64,000 nt of DNA. It comes from Fistularia commersonii (lineage: Eukaryota; Chordata; Actinopteri; Syngnathiformes; Fistulariidae). The stretch lies in contig JBBMNZ010000027.1 in assembly GCA_037954325.1 (NCBI GenBank), forward strand, positions 3,327,501-3,391,500, given 5' to 3'. The translations under genes were made by a program, and so were the position numbers. Positions 34,262 to 45,263 of this stretch are shown here, piece by piece (position 1 is the first letter of the stretch; every line of letters begins with the position of its first letter). The notes beneath the pieces are model-generated. The model was not told where the DNA came from and ran no database searches. It saw only the letters and a program-made list of their open reading frames with translations.

Positions 34262-36634
34262 CGGGTGAGGACTGCATTTTATTTTTAATGTTTTGCCAAA
34301 GCAGAGCGCTGCTGTCATGCCTGCCTTTTTTTTTTTTTTCTGGATGTCAGACAAAAAGAGAGGAGAGATGGAGAGGGAGGGATCCTGGAGGTTGGGGTGG
34401 GGGTGGGATGGGGGGGTGGAAGGGAGGAGAGATGGAGGGGCTGCTGACATGCACTTGTCTCCAATCTCTTCGAATCCATTGCACAATTCATCTGCTTTGT
34501 CTCTAATGCCACGACTGAGGACAATCAGACCAGACGCCCATTAGATTCCTCATACTGCCCCCACCCACCCATCAACCCCCCTCCTACCCCTATGCACACC
34601 CCCTTTTTACCCCACTACCCCCCCAACACCTTTTTTTTTCATGTGACATGCTGACTGAAAGAGAGGTAGGGCAATTCAACCCCCCCCCCTCAGCCCCAAA
34701 TGGGGAAATGTCAGGAAGGGAACCCACATCAAAACCATGTTGTCATGGAGATACAGTATGGTCCAGAAAATTACAGACTAGCACATACACACTAAGGATA
34801 AACAGAATACACACACACACACATACACACAAACACACACGCGGGCCTTCATGCGCACCCTGATAAATACATTTGCTCTGTGCACTCTTTTCTTTCAAAC
34901 AAATAATATATTTACTGGGTATACAGCAGGAGAAAAGGAAGAGGAGTCTTTTGTCTCTCTCTCGTCTTCCTCCTTCCCCTCCTTCCAACAATGGGATTTC
35001 TGAGCACAAACTGACATATTATTTTGCTAAATATAGATGATGCATTTGTTAAAAAAAATATATTCTAATTACAAATAATATGTAAAAAAATAGTATTTAA
35101 AATGCACATTAATTCATTCATCCCTAAAAAACAGTGAATTTTTAATAAGGTTTTTTTTTTGTTTTTTTTTTTAATTTAGACTGCTTTCTTCTATAAAAAT
35201 AAAAAAGACTATTGTATTCTGTACCGGATACCTGAACAAGACGCTTTGCATAGACGCGTTAACGCTTGTGCTTCTGCAACATTCTACTAGCAAGGTCATG
35301 TGATGGTGGTGCCCGTCCACAGTAACCATTCCTCAGCCAATAGTGTTATCAGACAAACAAGTGATACTGGAACGCTTGGCATTTCGATGATCTCTGCTCG
35401 CAGAGAAAAAAAAAAAAAAACGAAAAATAAAAAAACGAAGAAGAAGAAGAAAAAGCGGAGAGAAAGAAGATAAAAAATGTGCTCCTTCACCTCACTTGTT
35501 CAGGACGCTGCCAGCACTTGGCTTCAGCTTTTGAGCAGAACTAGACCGCCTCTGCCCTCGCGCAAGAGGATCCTCCATCCCAGTAGCTCACCGGGGTCAC
35601 TTTATTGAGGTTGCTCTGCTCTGCACTACATAAAAAAAGGAGATTGAGGGATATTAATGGTAAATGTGGCATAGTTACCGCCGTAAAACCCCTTCTTTGT
35701 CCTCCATTTTCTCTTTGTTTGGCCAGAGGAGCTGAGGGCTTAAGGATAAAGGTTCTGCTCGAATCATGAGACAGGGATAAAAGCAAAGGGAAAGATAGTG
35801 AGCTCTGACCGAACGACGGAGCACGGGATAATTAAAACACCCAGGGCCTCTGAACCGCCCTCATCCATCTCTCTTTTCCTCTCCCTCTCTTTTCCTCTCC
35901 TCCCTGACTGAACCTAACCTCTCCCTCTCATCCGGAGAGCGCCCGTGCGCGCTCCTACATTCCCCGACAACAGAGCACGCAACATGACACAAATGCATGT
36001 TGAGAGGATGTTGAATTACTTCCAGAGACGTCGGCCGACGACCGTCCGTTTTCTGCGCCTTTCCGTCGAGGCCGTGTCCCGCCGGCTCTCTGTTTTCGGC
36101 GTTATTTTTTCATTTGTAAAATTTGGAAAGATCATAAAAGATTCCTCTTTTTATCTGATTACTCCCAGACAGTCTGCCTCCGCTGCCCACAGCAGAAAAA
36201 TAATAGAGACCCCAAAATAAAGCTGCACGCAATCATGTTGACTTTTTAATCCAATTTAATAAAAACACTCGTTTGTGCATGTGCGTGTGCGTGTGTGTGT
36301 GTGTAGCCTGGATATACAGTAAAGAAAAACCGGAATAAATGATTTACAGAACAAGAGGAAGTTGAATCCAACATATTCATTTTCTGGTGTCGATAGAAAT
36401 GAAAGATGGATGGAGGAGGAACTTAACGAGAACCTGTGCGAGAGGGTTCCTCCGCACCTCCGTGGAAACAAGAGAAAAAGGCTGTGTCCGTCACCTCGGT
36501 GCCTTAGAACCCAATACGGGACAACGTTTGTGTGTGTTTGCGTGTGTGTCCGTGTTAGTGAGCAACTGAGTCAGGTGATCACGGTACCCCAGCCGAGTAT
36601 TGCAGCCTCTCTCTCCCTCTCTCTGGCAGGCCAC
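34262..36634. other. Noncoding DNA with low-complexity tracts
   Basis: Includes a T-run near 34327-34340, G/GGA-rich DNA 34350-34440, C-rich DNA 34556-34690, CA repeats 34807-34841, T/A-runs 35046-35205 and 35404-35418, CT-rich DNA 35868-35935 and TG repeat 36282-36304. No gene or recognised regulatory block, although 35490-35610 is repeat-free. Confidence 0.45.
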
Positions 36635-36649
36635 ACTGCCCTCTCTTGG
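36635..36649 (-). promoter_or_regulatory. CTCF-like site
   Basis: On the minus strand the word CCAAGAGAGGGCAGT agrees with the CTCF core CCACTAGGGGGCAGT at about 12 of 15 positions by hand comparison. The occupied state cannot be judged from sequence. Confidence 0.3.
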
Positions 36650-36740
36650 CGGCTGAGCGGCAAGTGAGCTCCGATCCGGGCGGAGGCACAGCTCTGTAAT
36701 CACGTGCACACGTCATATGGAATTTAACAGTGAAAGAAAG

Positions 36741-36768
<28 letters not shown>
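36741..36768 (+). repeat. Poly-A tract (28 A)
   Basis: Uninterrupted 28-A run preceded by GAAAGAAAG. The second-longest A/T run of the window. No retroposon body is recognised upstream. Confidence 0.95.
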
Positions 36769-36771
<3 letters not shown>

Positions 36772-37089
36772 TCAGTTTTGCACAGCGTTTTATTTTGATT
36801 TATGGTTACGAACCTTTCCAGGTCGTATTAGATGGAGCGCAGCCGTTTGAGTGGGCAGGGTGAAACTCGGCTGGCTCCATACGATGTTTGTGTGGTCAGT
36901 GACCTAGCATTAGAGAGGCGCGCGGCGCCCTGCAAATAGCCTGTGAATAAGGATGTGTGAGAGTGATGTGACGGCCGTGGGAATTTGGACTTTTGGGGTC
37001 CAGACCGGCTCCCTTAGCGGCAGATCGGATTCCCAAAACGTTTAGTGTTGCTCCGATAGCGGTGTCGTGCAAGGCCGTTTGAGATGCCG
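36769..37089. other. Noncoding unique DNA
   Basis: Unique DNA, nothing recognised. Confidence 0.4.
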
Positions 37090-37225
37090 ACGTGTTTGCT
37101 CAGATGAATACCGCTCATGTTGAAGATAATTTATTGAAGCACTTCTGTCGGATGCCCTTCACACCCAGCTTACCCTTTAATAGCCCACAGGGTGGAGTGA
37201 CACTGTCTCCACAAAGCCCTGCGCA
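37090..37225. promoter_or_regulatory. Candidate conserved noncoding block
   Basis: Repeat-free block with GAAGATAATTTATTGAAGC and ACCCTTTAATAGCCCACAGG. It adjoins a TG-rich repeat interval. Low confidence. Confidence 0.25.
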
Positions 37226-37332
37226 GTTTATAGAGTCAAAAGTATTCTGTGTCTGTAGAGTATGTGTATATATGCGGTGTATAATGTGTCTAAGTGAACT
37301 TTGCTGCACTGTAGGTACAATCAGCGTGGGTG

Positions 37333-37378
37333 GTGTGTGTGTGTGTATGTATGTGTGTGTGTGCGTGTGTGTGTGTGA
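37333..37378 (+). repeat. Imperfect (TG)n microsatellite
   Basis: TG units with a few AT/GC interruptions, directly visible. Confidence 0.9.
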
Positions 37379-38269
37379 GCGCACGCTCTCTGTGTGATTA
37401 GGATTTTTGTCGAGCTGCGGAGAAAACAGGCGAGGAAGAGGTCAAAGGGCATGAGAAAATGATCACCTGCTGTTCGCCGACCTGCTTGGTCAAGTAAGGT
37501 TTGACCAAAGGATTGTCTGCCTCACTCACTGAGTGTGTGTGCATGTGTGTGTGTGTGCGTGTCCATTTAGACAAAGCGTGTGCACAAATAAAACTTAATA
37601 GGCGCTTCACTCTATTTTATTTGCTAATTCTTTGACCTTGTCTTGATAAAACAGCATCGCATATTTTAAGTAACCTCTGTTGGAATTCTTATATTTCTGA
37701 CAAGATATATGTGCAATTGATTATCAATCAATAAGGAACCAGTCAAGTGCAGAAGCTAACTGGGGCCAGGAACTTCACTTGACGTGAAAGATGAAAAATA
37801 CATATCTAAAAGGTTGTGGAAGATGACTCTACATGCTTGTGTTCATATTTAATAGCGGTCTTATAGTGACGCTTTTCCGCGCTGACCACGCACGGCGGCG
37901 TGCACTCACAGCCGGAGATGCAGCCTCCCGCATCATCAAGACCATGCCAACACCCGATCAAGACGTGGAACAGCTGGCGTGCATGGGTAAGTGGGTCTTA
38001 CTCAAGTATAGTAATGTAGTGCCAGTTACCCCATTGTAAATACAGGGAAAATATATGAGAAGCTACGGACAGGAAGTGCAAGGTGTCTCTAAATAAATAT
38101 CTGAGTGTGCAATTTCTTTAAGCACCGCGTTTGCGCACGATGATAAATCAGGTCTTCCCATCCGGCGGGCGTTTCAGCCCGGAGCTGGAAGACAAACTCG
38201 TCGGGGTCAACCCATAGCCGGCTCCTGGCTAGTGGCACTCCGGCGAGGCCTGAGCAGCCTCGCGCAGAA
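37379..38269. other. Noncoding DNA, weak exon-like signal
   Basis: A short TG repeat lies at 37534-37560. An exon-like signal (acceptor-like CAG at 37911, ATG 37944, donor GTAAGT at 37987) is described under findings. Nothing else recognised. Confidence 0.4.
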
Positions 38270-38440
38270 ACCGGGTTCTCTAATAGGGACAAATTGGCAA
38301 TGTCTGTGCGGGCTGGCGCTGTGCGCTCGGAGCTGTGAATTGATAGTGATGCCTAATGATCCCCCTGGGTAGATCAATACCAATAATCCTCTTTCCCGCC
38401 TATCCTTCTCATTGACTATACAGAACTTGTGAGAGCTGAG
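38270..38440. promoter_or_regulatory. Candidate conserved noncoding block
   Basis: Repeat-free block with GTGAATTGATAGTGATGCC, TAATGATCCCCCTGGG and CAATACCAATAATCC. Enhancer-like. Conservation is not tested. Confidence 0.28.
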
Positions 38441-38911
38441 GAAAACTGCAGCCCGGAGTGACGGGGCCGGGAGTCGAAGGCAGACGACTGCTGCGGCTCG
38501 CCCCCCTCCACCAAAAAACAGAAAAAAAATCCACACCCAAGCAAACTTTTTTTTTTCCTTTTTTTGCCCTAAATGCAGACCATAATGTTTTAAAGACCAC
38601 AGACTTTCCCCGTGTCCCACTTCCCTGCACCGGGTAAACACAAACACCCAGATGGTAATAAATAAATAAATCATCAATACCCATCGCCACCGACAGCCTC
38701 GCATAGCACTACACCAGCAATCTGGGAAATCAAATTGCATTCTTGTGTATGAGGTGATCAATATTGATTTTTTTTTTTTTTTTTCCTTGATGCAATTATT
38801 CCTGTGTTCAATTTCACTGACCAGCCGAGTCGACTTTAAACCTTATTTTTTTAAAGCGCTGTTGCCACGGGCTGGAATAACTTCAACTGAGACGCTTGAT
38901 ATCACAGAAAA

Positions 38912-38946
<35 letters not shown>

Positions 38947-39439
38947 CACATACCCGCTAATGCGATCACAAAACACCACATGAAATGTCATCTTCTTATT
39001 TTTCTTCTTCAGCTTTTGGGACGGCGTGCGTTAAAAATATGGCATATTCGATATTTTGGAGTGTGCAGTGGAACACCTCATTGACTAAATGCAGCTTTAT
39101 ATTTCTGCATTACTGTAAAAAGAAATATACAAAGTAAATGTTTTATTTCTTGGTGTGCAACAAAAGTTTTAGTACAAATGAATGTTGACTTATATATCCT
39201 GCTTATTAATAGATGGGGTATTACACGAAAAACAATAGTAATTGTGGCAGAGAATTGGTGCCGCATGCTGAAAAATATATTCTCACTTTAGGGCAAAAGG
39301 GAGACGCTAGCTGTGAAGCTCCGGATACGCTCAGCGGTGCAAGGGTGAGGTGAAGCATGCAGTCCCAGCGGACTTCCGCGTGCACGGGTGTGTGCGCGCT
39401 GTGTGCGTGTCCGTAAGCTCTGCAGTCATAAAGCCTCAC
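38441..39439. other. Noncoding DNA with poly-T tracts
   Basis: The 184-codon minus-strand frame at 38207-38761 crosses a TTTTTTTTTCC tract as a Lys-run and shows no family resemblance. Poly-T tracts lie at about 38768-38784 and 38914-38942. AT-rich unique DNA follows. Confidence 0.5.
38914..38942 (+). repeat. Poly-T tract (29 T)
   Basis: Uninterrupted 29-T run, the longest in the window. Confidence 0.95.
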
Positions 39440-39740
39440 ATCACCCCCTTGAACCCCATAGTCGGCAGCTGATTACTCCCACCAAACACATCCATACACT
39501 TTATCCCAGCTGTCACAGTGCATACTCATTACCCCCTGCACCAGCCAGCTGACTCCACACGGCCACACCCGCCTGGACACGGCTGCAGGGCCACACTGGG
39601 GCCGCTCGCAAATAAATCAGGGGAATAAATTTAAACATTGTATTCTGCACGCTAATCCGCCAGTATCTGCAAATACATCCAGTAGATTTCAGCGGCCATG
39701 TGTTCAGACATACCATTATGACAACATGTCATAACGCGTT
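39440..39740. promoter_or_regulatory. Candidate conserved noncoding block
   Basis: About 300 bp, repeat-free, with CAGCTGATTACTCCC, AAATAAATCAGGGGAATAAA, CGCTAATCCGCC (a bicoid/Otx-type TAATCC) and ATTATGACAACATGTCATAAC, in which TTATGACA and TGTCATAA form an inverted repeat around ACA. Enhancer-like. Conservation is not tested. Confidence 0.38.
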
Positions 39741-40540
39741 TTTGCTTCACTTAAAATGCTTTACCAAAATAATAACAATAATAATAATACAAATAAAAAA
39801 AAATAATGAACCATTTATATTCTTTAGCTGATAATGGAAAGCTTGGATCTCCACAAAACCCCCGGCCCTCAGCTCCCAAATAGGTAGCCCGGGCTGCTGG
39901 TGGCGTCTGTGGATCTGTCACGGGTGGGGAGTGAGATGACAAGAGTGACATACTTCAGCTCTTGTCACGCAGTAGGTGTTTTTCCGGCGAGACCCCCAGG
40001 CGTGGCGTCTCAGGTCTTTTTTAGCTTCATAAAAACGCTGCTTTAGGCAGAGCGTCAATCGATATTAAACTCCACGGGCGTTTTGCCACACGTTGGCACT
40101 GTCCGGTTTTTACGACGGCTCAGATGAAAAGTAAGCAAATCAATGTGGGGATACGGCGGGCGTTTGGAGGAGTCAGAAATACTGTTTAAAAATGAGTTGA
40201 GATAAAGAAAGGCTGTCACATCAGACAGACGGAGAGGAGAAGAAACAATCTACCGTGTGAAGCGTGTGTGAACAACCAAAAATCCAAAAGCAGATTTCTT
40301 TTTTGGAAGACACAAGAAATTACATTCATTTAATTAAAAAAAGAAACAAACGGCAAGTAGAATTATTAGATGATCTCAATTTAAAATCAAATTCGATTTC
40401 ATGATTAAGAAACAAAAACAAAGAAAAAAAACAAAGAAAAAACTAATTCAGAAAGGCCGGCTACTTGTGAGCATGAAAATGAAATTAAAGATTTTGTATA
40501 TTATTTTTGCAAAAAAAAAAAAAAAGATAGTTGTGGGGTT
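39741..40540. other. AT-rich noncoding DNA
   Basis: An ATA/AAT-rich stretch lies at about 39767-39809, then unique DNA with A-runs at 40422-40441 and 40511-40525. Nothing recognised. Confidence 0.45.
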
Positions 40541-40900
40541 TTGGGGTGACACCGCCAGGGGTTAACCACCTGCAATCATCACCAGGGAGCTGATCACATC
40601 CAAATTCAATATCATAATCAAATCAAGAATGCAAGGTTATTTTCAATCAGCTCCCTCTAAGACAAGTGTTGAGGAAAACTCATCAGGAAAGCATGCCGGT
40701 CTTCGCTATTACTTGTCCCTTGGTTTTTGGGTTGTTTTTTTTTTTAGACCTGTCCTCGCCTCCTTCCAATGCAAAGTGCAGCCGCTGAACAGGAGCATTT
40801 AATTCATTACATCATTATGTCATCTCATACTAATCTGTGCGGTGGCCTCCGCTGCTTTGACATGCAAATGACTTAGAAAAATGTCTGGGGAGGTGAGGGG
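40541..40900. promoter_or_regulatory. Candidate enhancer with Sox-Oct-like composite
   Basis: Repeat-free block, apart from a T-run at about 40734-40745. It carries GGTTAACCACC, CAATATCATAATCAAATCAAG, AATTCATTACATCATTATG and, at 40855-40869, CTTTGACATGCAAAT. The last matches the Sox/POU composite (CTTTGTTATGCAAAT) except in the middle of the Sox half, with a perfect octamer. Such composites act in pluripotency and neural enhancers. Activity here is inference. Confidence 0.42.
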
Positions 40901-41354
40901 GAGGAGGCGAGGCGCAAAACAGCAGTCATCACATCTTGTCAATGGGGTGAAAATATGCCCTAAAGCTATTCTACCATTTTTCCCTCCCTTTCTCTTTAAC
41001 TGTATTTTTTTAATGTTGCCTGCCCTCCATGCCCCCCTCCCCTCTCTCTCTTTCTCTCTCTCCTCTCTCTATCTTTATCAGTGAATGCCCCAAACAAAGC
41101 AGCTGCAAAATCACACCAAACGCCAGCAATCTGTTGAGGATCAGGCTCCCCACGGAGAACATATAAACAGTAAAACGCGTGGCGCGCTCTCACGTCGAGC
41201 CCCCTCCTGTTTACACATGCCCCTCATCTGCATATTCACAAAAAGGTCCCTCTGGCTTCCCCTCATCAGCAAACCCCTCCTCATAGCCTCATCAGCACAC
41301 GTCGGTTTGACTGAGGAAAAAGGCGGGCGGGCTGGCAAAGTGTGCCGAGCGGGA

Positions 41355-41355
<1 letters not shown>
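40901..41355. other. Noncoding DNA
   Basis: A CT-rich tract lies at 41036-41073. Otherwise unique, no gene. Confidence 0.4.

Positions 41356-41408
<53 letters not shown>
41356..41408 (+). repeat. (CA)n microsatellite, about 53 bp
   Basis: About 26 uninterrupted CA units. Long, probably polymorphic. Confidence 0.96.
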
Positions 41409-41412
<4 letters not shown>

Positions 41413-42511
41413 GCACGTCAAGATGATGCACAAGTACACACAAATGCACAAAATACCCCCACCCCCTCACCTCCCCAACACCACCCTGCACATGCGGTAT
41501 ACAAATCTGCAATGGCAGAGTAAACAGAGAAATCAGAAAGAGAGTTAGTCAGATCTGGGGATGTGAGCCTCGGCCATGCTCATCTAATTTCCACCCCTCC
41601 TCCCCAACACCCCCCCCCCCCCCCCTTCCACCCCCCCGTCTCTCTCTCTCCTCTCATCATCAGGTACCTGGTGACGAGCGGCCCGTGATAATCCACAGCC
41701 TCTAACCAATCAATCAGTAGCGTCGTAATCAGCAGCACAGAGAGGCAGAGAAAGGGAGGAGAGAGGAAAAAAAAAAAAAAGAAAAAGCCCATAACTTACC
41801 CTGGGTCGCCTCCAGCCTGCTCAGCACAAGTAGAGGTCTGGTCAGGGCTTTAGCTGCAGCTATGTTGACTAGTTCACCAGAAACATGGGAAATACCCCGA
41901 TGCTATCCCCAACCCTGAATTTTTTTTCTGTTTTTTTTTTTTTTTTTTTTTTTTAATCTGAATTGATATTTTTCACTGCATGATAAACATGTAACCAACA
42001 CATAAAGCTTTCCCCCTCCCTTTTCCTATTTCAGTCTGACTCTCACTCTACCTTTCACTCGTCCTCCCTCTCTCCCTTCCTGTCACTCTCCCTCCCTATT
42101 TCCCTCTCTCCTCCCTCGGTGTCTGCCTGTTGCAACAGTGTGGACACATACACGCACTATACAGTGGAGATATATGTTGGGCAGCATGCATCTCGGTGCA
42201 GGAGATAGAAAAAAGGCTGGCTGGCGTGATATCCTGCAGATCTGCCGGACCCTGTGTGTCTGTGTATGGGATGGGGGGGATGGGGGGGTTGGAGGGGTCG
42301 GTGGGAGGGAGGAGAGAAGGCAAGGGAGGGTCAGAGCTAAATGTTCTACAAAGAAAAGGGGGACAGAATTGACTTTTTTTTTTTCTTTGAATCAAACACA
42401 TATTCCCTCCCTCCTTTTCCCTTTCTATTCACCCCCCCCCTTTTCCACCACCCAACCATGCACTCCCCCACCCCATCCAGAACCTCCCGCCTTCTTCCCC
42501 ATTTCTGCTTA
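41409..42511. other. Noncoding DNA with C-runs and T-runs
   Basis: C-runs lie at about 41609-41625 and 41630-41637, an A-run at about 41767-41780, a 24-T run at 41931-41954, CT-rich DNA 42010-42118, G-rich DNA 42270-42320 and a C-run near 42432-42440. The 142-codon frame 42138-42566 is compositional. Confidence 0.5.
41931..41954 (+). repeat. Poly-T tract (24 T)
   Basis: Uninterrupted 24-T run. Confidence 0.94.
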
Positions 42512-42530
42512 TAGGCATCCTCTCTCCAGA

Positions 42531-42568
42531 CATCAGCTAACCCCCTCCTTTGAGGGGGTTAGCTGATG
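42531..42568. repeat. Perfect 17-bp inverted repeat (hairpin)
   Basis: Left arm CATCAGCTAACCCCCTC (42531-42547) and right arm GAGGGGGTTAGCTGATG (42552-42568) are exact reverse complements around a 4-nt CTTT loop. Pairing stops beyond the arms. This is a very stable stem for nuclear DNA. It sits in pyrimidine-rich sequence and is not part of any recognised element. Confidence 0.95.
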
Positions 42569-42839
42569 CCTCTGCTGCCGTCTCCAGCAAGAGGAAAAGG
42601 TAACGCCGCCGAGCAGCCTTGTACATTTTGCCTTGAGGGTGAGATAGCTCAGAAGCCACGAGCTATCATCATTTTTGAGGTGTGCCGAAAAAGTAAAGAC
42701 AAGAAAAACATACTGGTTTTACACACCTCCCCAAAAGATCTGATGCCGAATTTAGCATAGGATTACACAAAACCTCTCCTCTGAACCTCAGAGCAGACCC
42801 CCCCCCCCCTTATTTTCTACTGTCTGTGATTCCTCTCTT
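42569..42839. other. Noncoding DNA
   Basis: Unique DNA with a C-run near 42798-42809. No gene. Confidence 0.4.
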
Positions 42840-43145
42840 CCCTCCTCCTCGCCAAAGAGCGAGGCGCAGGAGCTCCACGCAACCCGCAGCCGGGGCAGGG
42901 CGCCTAAGTTTAGTTCGCCGGTCGTACTCCACCGAAGACGCACGCGGAGAAAGGATCTGAGGGGCGGCTCGGTCGTCTCTGTGGGCGTGTCCCTACGAGC
43001 GCACGTTCGGTTGCGGATGCGATGAGCTTTCCGCGCGTCTGGCCGGACGGCACGTGGTGAGGAGGAACCACCGCGCACCCGACGAGGCCTCGCCGGTGAG
43101 AGAAAGGTGGCGGCTAAGTATCGTGCATCGTGTCTGCAGGGACGG
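42840..43145. promoter_or_regulatory. CpG-dense island-like segment
   Basis: Clearly CpG-rich compared with both flanks (for example GCGAGGCGC, TTCGCCGGTCG, CGAAGACGCACGCGG, CGAGCGCACG). Vertebrate CpG-dense DNA often marks promoters or poised developmental elements. No TATA box, initiator or coding exon is evident. The 136-codon minus-strand frame through it is Arg-rich by composition. Promoter function is unproven. Confidence 0.35.
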
Positions 43146-43790
43146 CGCGGACTAAATGAAACATAATGATGCATTCCCGAAGACTCGTGGGGATCCATCT
43201 CTTGTTTATATTATGCTAGCAGTGGAAGAGCAAAGGGAGAGATGGACTGGAAGGGGAGGAGGGGGGCAGCCTTTTGGTACCCTCCGAGTCCTAGCCAGCG
43301 CTCACTCTTGTTTTATTAATCTTGTGTATTTCTGTGGCTGCAGCCTGTCAGCCTCCTCTGCCCCGTTGACCCGCAGACAACACCCCCTCCACGCCGGCCC
43401 CCTCCGTCACGTATGAATACGTACACGCGATCGCGAGTTCTCGCTCTTGTACGCACGGCCCTTCGTTAAAAATAAATGAAAGTCCCTCAATTTGCTCGTG
43501 TCGCTCGCATTCGGTCCAAACCCGGGCTTATTACTCGGCGCTAATAAGGTGGCGGGCTGCGTCTGGGACGCGTATGGTCTTCAGAAACACAAAGACGGCA
43601 AATACCTGCGAGGGGAGCCGCTATTCTGTTCTGCCGCTCGGCTTAAAATGAGAGACCGTACGACCGGCGAAGACAAGAAGATGCCGCAGCGCCATCAAAA
43701 TGGATGAGTAGCCTCGACGTGAACGGCATTATGAAACTCCGGAGATGAAACAATACGGGGAGCGAAGAAGCTAAAGTGCACCGGTGTACC
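43146..43790. other. Noncoding unique DNA
   Basis: Mixed composition with scattered CpG, no recognised feature. Confidence 0.4.
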
Positions 43791-44165
43791 ACGCGAGATG
43801 AGAAGCATCCATGTTCTCAATGAGGGGAGACAGAATTTACGCAACATGGCAGCGCTGTGTTGTAATGCATCAACCCTACTGAGAGCAACACTGTCACTAC
43901 CGCTCCTCATCATGAGCGGGAGAAAAACACCAGCCATGCATTGTCTTTTGGGCAAAAAGAAGAGAATCTGTGTGTATGTGTTGACGCAGTGTGTGTGTGT
44001 GTGTGTGTATGAATGTATGTATATGTCTCTGCCTCCACAGCATCCATATTAAACAGTTTTGGAGGTGACTGTGCTTCCCTAGATGTCATGAATATAAGAG
44101 AAAGCATCCATCTTGGTGGAATACAATTTCACAGGTGATAGTAAAACTGACTGTACCCTCTGACT
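43791..44165. promoter_or_regulatory. Candidate conserved noncoding block split by a TG repeat
   Basis: Repeat-free flanks (43796-43960 and 44035-44165) surround a TG repeat at 43989-44008. They contain TTGTAATGCATCAACCC, AGCCATGCATTGTC, CATCCATATTAAACAG and GATGTCATGAATATAAG. It may be one element invaded by a repeat. Low to moderate confidence. Confidence 0.28.
43989..44008 (+). repeat. (GT)n microsatellite
   Basis: Ten GT units, directly visible. Confidence 0.9.
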
Positions 44166-44169
44166 GCAG

Positions 44170-44174
44170 ACACA

Positions 44175-44215
<41 letters not shown>

Positions 44216-44240
44216 AAGAGAGGGGGGGGGGGGCGGAGGG
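44170..44240 (+). repeat. (CA)n microsatellite followed by GA and G-run
   Basis: CA repeat to about 44212, then GAGAAGAGA and a G-run at about 44222-44233. Confidence 0.93.
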
Positions 44241-44339
44241 GGTTGGCAGAGGAGATGCAGAAATACTGACACAGACAGAGCAGTGGTCTTCTGGTTCGAA
44301 GCGCGCCGCTAGCTTTTCCTGCAGCATCTCATATTAAAC

Positions 44340-45110
44340 TATTAAGCCCTCAATGGATGAATTCCACTAAAGGCTAACTGGCCTGATTGATCCATCCCCA
44401 TTCAGTGCAGGCTGGACTCGCCAAAGCTAAACTTCTGCTAAAACACGTCTGATATTTGGCCACGATTCACCCGACTTGGTAAGTTATTACAATTGAAGGT
44501 GTGCAAATTCTCATCCCAGCGGGAACTGAGCAGCAGCTCCGAGCATGAATTTTACATCAGAAATTATCATCTTTGTCGGAGCCATTAGAGGGTTTATTGA
44601 AAATAAAATAGAAACCCCGAACGGGCGTCGGGGTGTGGCGCCATATTTTTTTTTTAAGGATATTTAAAAAAAATAAAATCAATATTGCGACGTGGAAACT
44701 TGATTAAGACTTCACATTACAGTAATAACTCATTAATTACCCAGCAGAGACGCGTGTATGTCTTCATCCACCCCAATTTTTCCATTAACGGTGAGAAAAA
44801 TTGAATTGCAGGTGGGAATTTTCACATCTTTACCTGGTGTTTAACTCTGCATAATTAATCTCATTAACTAATCAAGGGTAATTTCTCCCTGCCTTAATTT
44901 AAAAAGAAAAAAATCTAATTATGTAAGACGCAGCTCATTATCTTAATCACGCGCCGCATAATGGTGTAATTAATGTAATTAACTCACAATTAACACCTGA
45001 AGAGCAAGTGATAACTTCATTCATAGAGACAGAGGTGGGTTTTAAGATGAAAGCTCTTTTCCCTACCTGCGAGAAAACAATAAATAAAGCTGTAACTAGT
45101 AAAAATAGAA
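44340..45110. promoter_or_regulatory. Candidate developmental enhancer, homeodomain-site cluster
   Basis: Large repeat-free block. Exact TAATTA cores lie at 44734, 44852, 44916, 44967 and 44976, with a CAATTA near 44988. Hox/Pbx-like CTGATTGATCC lies near 44383, and many single TAAT or ATTA words occur. This is the densest homeodomain-word cluster of the window. The word density is visible. Enhancer function is inferred from known vertebrate developmental enhancers. Confidence 0.48.
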
Positions 45111-45211
45111 GCCAGCTAATGGTGAATTAGACCTGCCCGAGAGGCCATCAGTCTTTTTGAGGACAGAAGGAGCGTTCCCCCTCTTCTCACAGCCAATCAT
45201 TCCGCCTGTAA

Positions 45212-45212
<1 letters not shown>
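45111..45212. other. Noncoding unique DNA
   Basis: Short flank between the homeodomain cluster and a CA microsatellite. Confidence 0.35.

Positions 45213-45259
<47 letters not shown>
45213..45259 (+). repeat. (CA)n microsatellite, about 47 bp
   Basis: About 23 uninterrupted CA units. Confidence 0.96.

Positions 45260-45263
<4 letters not shown>

Noticed and set aside
38207..38761. 184-codon minus-strand open frame
   Set aside because: Crosses homopolymer T (Lys run) and overlaps an enhancer-like block. No recognisable protein family.
42138..43198. Arg- and Gly-rich frames around the CpG segment
   Set aside because: Composition-driven, with no motif or splice structure.
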